Part shown: one piece after another, positions 58,526-64,000 of the stretch
How the letters are laid out: every line of letters starts with the position of its first letter
Numbering within the stretch: position 1 is the first letter of the stretch
Source of the DNA: Tractidigestivibacter montrealensis
Lineage (GTDB): Bacteria; Actinomycetota; Coriobacteriia; Coriobacteriales; Atopobiaceae
Length of the DNA: 64,000 nucleotides
Assembly: GCF_024741235.1 (NCBI RefSeq)
Contig: NZ_JANSKA010000007.1
Location: 1-64,000, forward strand
Reading direction: 5' to 3'
Translations under genes and position numbers: made by a program
The notes under the pieces: model-generated
The model's database searches: none
Seen by the model: only the letters and a program-made list of their open reading frames with translations
Told to the model about the DNA's origin: nothing

Positions 58526-58593
58526 TATCGCTATTTTTAAACGACGATTGCGTTTGCCCAGGTCGCCGCAGCGAAAGTTAAAAAATAGCGATA
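58526..58593. repeat. Family 3 inverted-repeat element, copy 2 (68 bp)
   Basis: TATCGCTATTTTTAA faces TTAAAAAATAGCGATA. On the minus strand the right arm encodes the last residues NIAIF and the TAA stop of the CPBP reading frame (58578-58580). Confidence 0.75.
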
Positions 58594-59680
58594 TTCTCTG
58601 CGGTTGGCGCAGAGGGATTGGGGGCTGCCGCTGGAACGCCGAGGCCGTCGGGACCGCCAGCACCGTCGGGACCGCCAGCACCGTCGGGACCGTCGGCGCC
58701 AGCGTCGGCCCAGAGGTCCGTCGGCCTCGCGCCCCAACGCTCGCCAAGCCACCATACCAGCGCGCAGCCAGCGACCAGCACGACCGCCGCCATCGCCGAC
58801 CCCTCGATCCCAAAACCGGGGTCGTATGCAAATCTCGCCACGGGCGTGGTTCCCGGAGTCACGCCAAAGATCGCAAACGGCGTGGTGCCGCCGCTATTGG
58901 GCAGCCCAAACAGTACGGCCTGTGTGAAATTCCAACTTGCGTGCAGCCCAAACGCCATCCAAGGGCTATCGAGCTTCCACACGGCCAGGCCAAACAGGAC
59001 CCCGCAGAGCGCCAGGTTAACGAGGGCAAGCGCCGTCAACACGCTGTTTGCCAGATGCAGCAGCGTGAAGAACACCGTGCTCAGCGCAATCGCAAACACA
59101 TGGCTTCCCGTAACGCGAAACGTTCGCTCGTAGAGATAGCACCGGCAGACAAGCTCCTCGGCAGAGGACTGCACAAAGACGGCGAGAAAGACCGCGATGA
59201 TGCCCGCCACGTTCACGCCAACAAGCGAGAGGGAAAAGCTGCCCTCAAGCACCGCGACCAGCACGCACGCGCCGTTGAGCACAAATCCCAGGAGCAGCCC
59301 CAGGCCAAGCCGCGCCGGAGTGTTTCCGTGACTGCACCCAGGATGGGCCTTACGCGCTTGCTTGCGCGCAGGTAGATGAGAAACACGATCCAAATGCCAA
59401 TGAAGCTCAGGTAGAACGCCATCGTGTAAATCGCGGAGGCCGCGGAAGTAGAGTATTCGCCCTCCGCAAGCCCAAGCATTCCCAGACCGCCCTGGAGCGC
59501 AAGGACATTCACCATGTCCTGCACGCCCTCGCCCGAGGTCACAGCCCCGTAGGCAAACGCCGCAATGGAAATCGCAACAGCCCCGCCCACGACAGACCCC
59601 AGAACAAGCAACGCAAATGCCAGAGCATAGCTGCCAACCAGGCCAAGCACGCTCTTGGGGGTCGGACGTTCTCCTGCCAT
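58578..59680 (-). pseudogene. CPBP-family intramembrane protease, frameshifted
   Basis: Two overlapping frames together make one CPBP (Abi/CAAX-protease-like) protein. The N-terminal part starts at the ATG at 59680 (after GGAGG) and has four membrane helices: LGLVGSYALAFALLVLGSVVGGAVAISI and IYTMAFYLSFIGIWIVFLIYL are recognisable. It ends near RVRPILGAVTETL. The remaining part is in the -1 frame: LGLGLLLGFVLNGACVLVAVLE, the EELVCR motif (EExxxR), HLANSV, and HASWNF (HxxxN), the catalytic CPBP set. The shift falls near 59320-59345. A GPDGAG-repeat tail follows and ends inside a family 3 element. It could be a real pseudogene, a programmed shift or a sequence error. Confidence 0.75.
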
Positions 59681-59718
59681 CACAGCCTCCGTTTCGGAGA
59701 CGCCCCAGGCGAGAAGCA

Positions 59719-59955
59719 CTAGCCCCTCTCGCCCGCGCCGCCACGCTCGCCCGCGCCGTCGTTGCTCTTGTCGCCCGCGCCGCCACGCTCGCCCGCGCCA
59801 TCACGGTCCGGAAGCCTCCCGGCGCGCCGGAGCGCGTCTCGCAAAACCCACTCCACCTGTGCGTTGGCGCTGCGCATGTCGTCCTCGGCCCAGCGCTCGA
59901 CCGCGGCCCAGATCTCCGGGTCGATGCGCAGGGGATATTGCTTGCGACGTGTCAT
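59719..59955 (-). CDS. Ribbon-helix-helix (Arc-like) DNA-binding protein
   Basis: The 78-residue protein begins [49 protein letters not shown], an Arc/CopG-type fold. A tail of GAGERGG-type repeats follows. It starts 21 bases after the SPFH gene stop and is probably co-transcribed with it. Small RHH proteins next to SPFH proteins are common in Actinomycetota (recalled). A toxin partner is not seen. Confidence 0.8.
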   Translation of the reverse strand: MTRRKQYPLRIDPEIWAAVERWAEDDMRSANAQVEWVLRDALRRAGRLPDRDGAGERGGAGDKSNDGAGERGGAGERG

Positions 59956-59976
59956 GCGCAGATGCCTCCGCGGGCC

Positions 59977-60987
59977 TTAGTACAGCGACCCGGTGTTGAG
60001 CACCGGCTGCGCCTCGGACTCGCCGCAGAGAACCACCATGAGGTTGGACGCCATGGTTGCTTTGCGGTCCTCGTCAAAGTCGACGATTCCGCCGTCCGAG
60101 AGCTCGGAGAGCGCCATGTCAACCATCGAGACGGCACCCTCGACAATTTTCTTACGAGCGGCAATAATGGCCTCAGCCTGCTGGCGGCGAAGCATCGCGG
60201 GCGCAATCTCGGGCGCGTAGGCAAGGTGCGTAAGGCGCGCGTCGTCGACCTCCACGCCCGCGGGCGCCAGGCGCAGGCCCAGCTCCTCCTTCAGGCTGTT
60301 CGAGACCTCCTCGATGTTGGAGCGCAGCGTGATGCTGGTATTGGCCGCGTCGTCGTCCTCCATGTGGTCATAGGCGTAGATGCTTGCCACGTGGCGCAGC
60401 GCGGTCTCGGTCTGCATGGCGACGTAGGAGATATAGTTGTCCACGTCAAAGAGGGCCTTGGCGGTGTCGGACACGCGCCACACCACAACCGTAGCAATCT
60501 CGATGGGGTTGCCCTGCTTATCGTTGACCTTGATGCGCTCGCCGTTGTGCGTGCGCGCGCGGAGCGACACCTTGGTCGAGATGCCCGTTGCCGCCTTGAC
60601 CGCGAGGCCACCCTTCTTGCCGCCCTCCTCGGCGACCTCCTCGTTCGGGCCGGACTCGCTCATCTTGCGGCTGTAGAAAGGGTTCGCCCAGTAGAAGCCC
60701 GACTCGCGGATGGTGCCAATGTAGTTGCCAAAGAGAAGGCAGACCTTCGCCTCGCCCGGCTGGAGGGCGATAAACCCAGAGCTTAGGACAAAGCCCAGCG
60801 CAAGCAGCAGGAAGCCGGCGAGCATCATGGGGCCGGCGTACGGCGGCTCCGGCAGCCCCGCGTCATCCGCCGTGGCGAGAAGCATGATGGACCACACCAA
60901 GCCCGCGCAGCTTGCCGCAAAGACAAGCACGGTGATAACGAGCATTGCCCAACCCGACTTAGCCTTGATGAGTTTCTCGGACGTCAT
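59977..60987 (-). CDS. SPFH/Band 7 domain membrane protein
   Basis: The 336-residue protein has two N-terminal membrane helices ([25 protein letters not shown] about 14-38; [22 protein letters not shown] about 54-75) and then the SPFH domain: [80 protein letters not shown], and the helical [57 protein letters not shown] proteins organise membrane microdomains and bind proteases. It starts a short operon with the RHH gene. Confidence 0.92.
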   Translation of the reverse strand: MTSEKLIKAKSGWAMLVITVLVFAASCAGLVWSIMLLATADDAGLPEPPYAGPMMLAGFLLLALGFVLSSGFIALQPGEAKVCLLFGNYIGTIRESGFYWANPFYSRKMSESGPNEEVAEEGGKKGGLAVKAATGISTKVSLRARTHNGERIKVNDKQGNPIEIATVVVWRVSDTAKALFDVDNYISYVAMQTETALRHVASIYAYDHMEDDDAANTSITLRSNIEEVSNSLKEELGLRLAPAGVEVDDARLTHLAYAPEIAPAMLRRQQAEAIIAARKKIVEGAVSMVDMALSELSDGGIVDFDEDRKATMASNLMVVLCGESEAQPVLNTGSLY

Positions 60988-61042
60988 CTCTGCCCCTTTC
61001 CGCTTCGGCCTCCATCATACGTGCCGGGCCGATTGGCCTCAA

Positions 61043-61083
61043 TGTGATATCACAATAATATCCACATTGGACACATAGCACAA
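61043..61083 (-). promoter_or_regulatory. Promoter and palindrome upstream of the SPFH gene
   Basis: On the minus strand TTGTGC (61083-61078) and TATTAT (61060-61055) are 17 bases apart, a fair -35/-10 pair. Just downstream lies the perfect palindrome TGTGATATCACA (61043-61054), at the likely start of transcription, where a repressor could bind. Confidence 0.45.
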
Positions 61084-61161
61084 TATCTGTTGGGGTAATG
61101 GGTTTGTAAGGACTATGCGAGAGCAGCCGCGCCCGGCGAGCATCTCACCCATTCGGCGTAT

Positions 61162-61201
61162 TGAGTAAATTTACTCAGTATATTGAGTATAATTACTCAA
61201 T
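61162..61201 (+). promoter_or_regulatory. Twin palindromes upstream of the AAA/DUF4143 gene
   Basis: TGAGTAAATTTACTCA (61162-61177) is a perfect 16-bp palindrome. ATTGAGTATAATTACTCAAT (61182-61201) is a second one, with 8-bp arms around a 4-base centre. Both use TGAGTA half-sites. A consensus TATAAT (61188-61193) lies inside the second. This looks like a double operator over a promoter, 36 bases before the start codon. Confidence 0.6.
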
Positions 61202-61236
61202 AGCTACAAACTCTAACAGAAAGCGCAGGATGCACC

Positions 61237-62430
61237 GTGTTCCAACGCCACCAGGTCAAAACTATTGCCTCACGCATGGTGGAGGCCAACAACCCCCTCA
61301 TCCAGGTTGTTGTTGGTCCGCGTCAGACCGGCAAAAGCACCGTGCTCGCCCAGGCCCTCGAAGCCGTGAACCTTGAGCGCTCGTTCGTCAGCGCCGACGA
61401 CGCAATAACCCCCAACCCAGAGTGGCTCCAGACAGAATGGCAGCAGGCTCGCAACATGACAAGAAACGGCTTGCAACCTGTCATATTTGTCGTCGACGAG
61501 GTGCAGAAGGTTCCGCACTGGCCAACTGTCGTCAAATCTCTGTACGACGCGGATCGACGCACAAACACACCCGTTCGCGTTGTTCTCAGCGGTTCATCCG
61601 CCCTTCTTCTTCACAAGGGGTTGGAGGACTCCCTCATGGGGCGCTTCGAGCTCATACGTTCGCCGCACTGGAGTCTCGAGGAGTGCTCACAAGCATTTGG
61701 CTACAGCCTCGACGACTACCTCTACCTCGGAGGATACCCTGGTGCAGCACGCTTCGCGAATGACGAGAAGCGCTGGGGCGCCTATGTGCGCGACGCTATA
61801 GTGGAGCCCACCATCTCTCAAGACGTTCTGGCGCTCGACCAGGTAAGAAAGCCCGCCCTCATGAGAGCGCTCTTCAAGCTTGGGGCGTCCTACTCTGCAC
61901 AGGAGCTCTCGTACACAAAGATGCTCGGACAGCTCCAGGACGCGGGGAACACCACAACGCTCGCACACTACCTCGACCTTCTCGACAAAGCGGGCATGCT
62001 GTGCGGGCTGCCTAAGTACGACCCCAAGCCAGTCACCCGACGCAAGAGCTCTCCGCGCCTCATGGTGTTTGACACGTCTCTCATGACCGCGACGAGCGGC
62101 ATCGGGCGCATAGTGTACGAGTCGGATCCGGCGCGCAGGGGCCACCTCATTGAATCCGCCGTTGGTGCGCGCCTTCTCGCAAGGGCCCCCGAAGAGGGCT
62201 TCGAGCTCTTCTGGTGGCGAGAGGGGACAAGCGAAGTCGACTTCGTTGCTTCCCGCAACGGTTCGCTCTCGGCTATCGAGGTCAAAGGCGGCGGAGAAGC
62301 TCGACGGAGCGGCATGGCGGAGTTCCTCTCCCGGCATCCCGAAGCAAAACGCATTGTGGTTGGTGGAAGCTCCGCGGGAGCATGCAGCTTGGATGACTTC
62401 CTCCGCGACCGCGCCCCGCTGTTCTTCTAG
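61237..62430 (+). CDS. AAA ATPase with DUF4143 domain
   Basis: The 397-residue protein has an N-terminal AAA domain with Walker A GPRQTGKST (27-35), Walker B VIFVVDEVQ (82-90), sensor VVLSGSSALLL, and GYPGAARF in the typical position. The C-terminal DUF4143 part ends with a nuclease-like pattern ELFWWREGTSEVDFVASRNGSLSAIEVKGG. Such ATPases are widespread, often single genes with no proven role; some are linked to phage or mobile DNA. The GTG at 61237 follows AGGA. The upstream region carries two palindromes. Confidence 0.88.
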   Translation: MFQRHQVKTIASRMVEANNPLIQVVVGPRQTGKSTVLAQALEAVNLERSFVSADDAITPNPEWLQTEWQQARNMTRNGLQPVIFVVDEVQKVPHWPTVVKSLYDADRRTNTPVRVVLSGSSALLLHKGLEDSLMGRFELIRSPHWSLEECSQAFGYSLDDYLYLGGYPGAARFANDEKRWGAYVRDAIVEPTISQDVLALDQVRKPALMRALFKLGASYSAQELSYTKMLGQLQDAGNTTTLAHYLDLLDKAGMLCGLPKYDPKPVTRRKSSPRLMVFDTSLMTATSGIGRIVYESDPARRGHLIESAVGARLLARAPEEGFELFWWREGTSEVDFVASRNGSLSAIEVKGGGEARRSGMAEFLSRHPEAKRIVVGGSSAGACSLDDFLRDRAPLFF

Positions 62431-62467
62431 CCCCAGCAGGCCGCATTTCTCGCCGCCGCCCCCACAC

Positions 62468-62499
62468 AAAAAACGACCCCGCCTACTCGACGGGGTCGT
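62468..62499 (-). terminator. Intrinsic terminator overlapping the hspR stop codon
   Basis: ACGACCCCG/CGGGGTCGT form a 9-bp stem with the hspR TAG (62483-62485) in the 9-base loop, followed on the minus strand by six T residues. It ends the chaperone operon. Confidence 0.88.
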
Positions 62500-62935
62500 T
62501 GCTGCCGTTACCGAGAAGCCCTCGCATGACCTGCTCGGGACTTTGCCCGTCGTAGCGGGCAAGCGCCGTGATCCTCTCGCGCATGTGGTACTCGTGGACC
62601 TCGTCCTCGAGCTCGCGCACGCGTGCGCGCAGGCGGTCGATCTCCTCGTCCCGCTCGCGGGCTCGCTCGCGCATGTCCATGATGCGCACCACGCCGGCCA
62701 GGTTGATTCCCTCGTCAGTGAGCTTGGAGATGAGGTTGAGCCGGTCGATGTCGGCTTGCGAGTACAGGCGCGTGTTGCCGCGCGAGCGGCCGGGCGTGAC
62801 CAGGCCCTTCTGCTCGTACACGCGAAGGGTCTGGGGATGCATGCCCGTGAGCTCCGCGGCCACGCTGATCATGTACAGGGGCTTGTCCCTGTCGCGCGCG
62901 TCGCGACCCTCGGATGCGCCATCGCTACGACCCAT
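62483..62935 (-). CDS. hspR: MerR-family heat-shock regulator HspR
   Basis: HspR represses dnaK-operon and clpB genes by binding HAIR sites (CTTGAGT-N7-ACTCAAG), with DnaK as co-repressor, in other Actinomycetota. The 150-residue protein has the MerR winged helix: [63 protein letters not shown] coiled coil ([34 protein letters not shown]) and a short tail follow. The ATG at 62935 is inside the end of dnaJ (11-base overlap), with GGAAGGA upstream. No clear HAIR site was found in this window. Confidence 0.93.
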   Translation of the reverse strand: MGRSDGASEGRDARDRDKPLYMISVAAELTGMHPQTLRVYEQKGLVTPGRSRGNTRLYSQADIDRLNLISKLTDEGINLAGVVRIMDMRERARERDEEIDRLRARVRELEDEVHEYHMRERITALARYDGQSPEQVMRGLLGNGSNDPVE

Positions 62936-63884
62936 AGCGCTCGACGTCCTTCCTGTAGTCTCGCTTGTCGGCATCCATCAGGGCGCCAAGACTGTCGCGC
63001 TCCTTCTTTGAAAGCGACGTAGGCACCTTTACGCGGATGGTCACGTAGAGCGCGCCACGCGTGCCCTTGCGCTTGACATTGGGCGCGCCCAGGTCGCGGA
63101 AGCGGAAGCGCTTGCCGTCCTGCGTCCCGGCGGGCACCTTGAGACGAACCTCGGTACCGTTTGGCGTAGGAACGTCGACCGTCGCGCCAAGCGCGGCCTC
63201 GTACATGCTTATCGGCAGCTCCATGCGGATGTCGGCACCGTCGCGCTTGAAGAGCGGGTGCTCCTCCACGTGCGTGGTGATCACGAGGTCGCCGCGCTGG
63301 CCGCCGTTCGCGCCGTACTCGCCGCGACCGCGGTAGCGCAGCTTGCCGCCATCCACGGCACCAGCCGGGATCTTGACGGTAAGCGTCTGCTCCTCGCCTG
63401 TTGACGGTACACGGTATGACACCTTGCGTGTTGCGCCGTTGAGCGCCTCGTCAAAGGTGACATCGATGCGCATGGTGAGGTCCCCGCCCTTGGCGGGCCG
63501 CTGGGCCTGCTGGCGAGCAGCGCCGCCAAAAATGGACGAGAAGTCAAAGCCACCAAAGTCGCCGCCCATGCCATTGAAGATGTCGGACCAGTCGCCGTTG
63601 CCACCAACGTTGGTGTAGGTGTACGTGCGCCTGGGACCACCGGAGCCGCCGAAGTCTGCGCCGGGAATGCCGCCAAACATGAGCAGCTGGTCGTACTCCT
63701 TGCGCTTCTTCTCGTCCGACAGCGTGGTATAGGCCTCGGAGATCTCCTTGAACTTCTTCTCGTCGCCACCGGCATCGGGGTGGTACTTGGCCGCAAGCTT
63801 GCGGAATGCCTTCCGGATCTCATCCTGGGTGGCGTCGCGCTTCACGCCCAAGATGTCGTAGTACGTTTTCTTACCATTGGCCAT
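62925..63884 (-). CDS. dnaJ: DnaJ-type chaperone without zinc fingers (CbpA-like)
   Basis: The 319-residue co-chaperone stimulates DnaK. The J domain is at about 7-75 with the HPD motif ([35 protein letters not shown]). The Gly/Phe-rich region is [16 protein letters not shown]...[17 protein letters not shown]. The C-terminal substrate-binding domains follow ([22 protein letters not shown]..., [33 protein letters not shown]). The four CxxCxGxG zinc repeats are absent, so it is a type II (CbpA-like) J protein. The ATG at 63884 has GAGAGGGGG 14 bases upstream. hspR overlaps its end. Confidence 0.94.
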   Translation of the reverse strand: MANGKKTYYDILGVKRDATQDEIRKAFRKLAAKYHPDAGGDEKKFKEISEAYTTLSDEKKRKEYDQLLMFGGIPGADFGGSGGPRRTYTYTNVGGNGDWSDIFNGMGGDFGGFDFSSIFGGAARQQAQRPAKGGDLTMRIDVTFDEALNGATRKVSYRVPSTGEEQTLTVKIPAGAVDGGKLRYRGRGEYGANGGQRGDLVITTHVEEHPLFKRDGADIRMELPISMYEAALGATVDVPTPNGTEVRLKVPAGTQDGKRFRFRDLGAPNVKRKGTRGALYVTIRVKVPTSLSKKERDSLGALMDADKRDYRKDVERYGS

Positions 63885-63914
63885 GGTTTCGCACGAGCCC
63901 CCTCTCATATCAAT

Positions 63915-63940
63915 GCGCCCGGACCGAGCGGCCCGGGCGC
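63915..63940 (-). other. Hairpin upstream of dnaJ
   Basis: GCGCCCGG and CCGGGCGC form an 8-bp stem with a 10-base loop in the 63-base gap between the upstream chaperone gene and dnaJ. No T run follows, so it may be a processing or attenuation site. Confidence 0.4.
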
Positions 63941-63947
63941 CGTTATA

Positions 63948-64000
63948 CTACTTTTCCTTTGCGGCGTCATTGCCCGAGCCAGGGCCCTTGTCGCCGCTGT
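63948..64000 (-). CDS. C-terminal end of an upstream chaperone gene (grpE or dnaK), partial
   Basis: A reading frame enters from the right edge and ends at TAG (63948-63950), coding for SGDKGPGSGNDAAKEK. A Gly/Lys/Asp-rich tail of this kind occurs at the end of GrpE or DnaK. In the usual dnaK-grpE-dnaJ-hspR order this would be grpE. Only 16 residues are visible, so the call rests on position. Confidence 0.5.
   Translation of the reverse strand, partial: SGDKGPGSGNDAAKEK

Larger units (their letters stand above)
57705..58577. other. Repeat-dense intergenic region between clpB and the CPBP gene
   Basis: These 873 bases hold a 17-bp tandem repeat, three family 1 elements (57966-58053, 58132-58219, 58327-58414), short GCGTCCTC repeats near 58290-58320, and most of a family 3 element. 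The segment after elements 5 and 6 (CAGGCGACGAGCGCGGCG...GCGAGGCCCG) is itself duplicated. No gene is supported. Confidence 0.7.

Noticed and set aside
58042-59375. Plus-strand frames across the repeats and opposite the CPBP gene
   Set aside because: Their translations are repeat-derived and low-complexity; CPBP motifs are on the minus strand.

Overview
This 64 kb window is chromosomal DNA from a GC-rich Gram-positive bacterium. The gene set points to Actinomycetota, most likely class Coriobacteriia (an Olsenella/Atopobium-like genome): a proton F1Fo ATP synthase with its genes packed by short overlaps, a dnaJ-hspR pair of actinobacterial type, a fused FolP-FolK, a fused FeoA-FeoB, and very GC-rich codon use with AGGAGG-type ribosome sites. 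The class-level assignment is inference; no rRNA, tRNA or CRISPR array was seen.

Layout. 0.1-5.6 kb (minus strand): sugar-nucleotide and envelope genes (phosphohexomutase-like, galU, DtxR-type metal regulator, LCP cell-wall ligase, murA). 5.7-13.8 kb (minus): the complete ATP synthase operon atpB-E-F-H-A-G-D-C, preceded by a small membrane protein and upp. 13.9-18.8 kb (minus): glyA, rpiB, tsaC, prmC, prfA. 19-23.7 kb (minus): a GntR(YtrA)-regulated ABC exporter and a COG2509-like flavoprotein. 24-27.5 kb: a RelE-type toxin-antitoxin pair, a trigger-factor-like chaperone, rpmE with a structured leader, coaX. 27.6-30.6 kb (minus): a degenerate biotin-ligase-like protein, folPK, a sirtuin. 30.7-33.9 kb (plus): two tandem patatin phospholipases and exonuclease III. 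33.9-42.9 kb (minus): feoAB behind an iron-box-like site, a PHP phosphoesterase, an aminotransferase, ftsH, hpt, tilS. 43-51.5 kb (plus): an unfamiliar two-domain protein bracketed by repeats, then an MBL hydrolase, a two-component system and a FtsX-type ABC transporter. 51.6-64 kb: hsp20, a PASTA membrane protein, clpB, a frameshifted CPBP protease, an RHH protein, an SPFH protein, an AAA/DUF4143 ATPase, and hspR-dnaJ with the tail of an upstream chaperone gene.

The most unusual content is three families of short palindromic elements. Family 1: seven copies of an 88-98 bp element with AAAAGTGAACACG terminal inverted repeats. Three lie in a row next to clpB, and three bracket an AbiEi/DUF559-like gene at 43.7-44.9 kb. 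Family 2: four copies of a 31-33 bp perfect palindrome built on ATGAGACAAAGGGAC; two of them supply the stop codon of a gene. Family 3: two copies of a ~69 bp element with TATCGCTATTT ends; one supplies the last codons and stop of the CPBP gene. These look like non-autonomous, REP/MITE-like elements, and the bracketed gene is the best candidate for something undescribed.

Several enzymes carry changed signature motifs (phosphohexomutase TASHNP loop, FolP STRPG loop, BirA-like protein), which suggests specialised or inactive paralogues. Gene starts were chosen from ribosome-binding sites and often differ from the longest possible reading frame.
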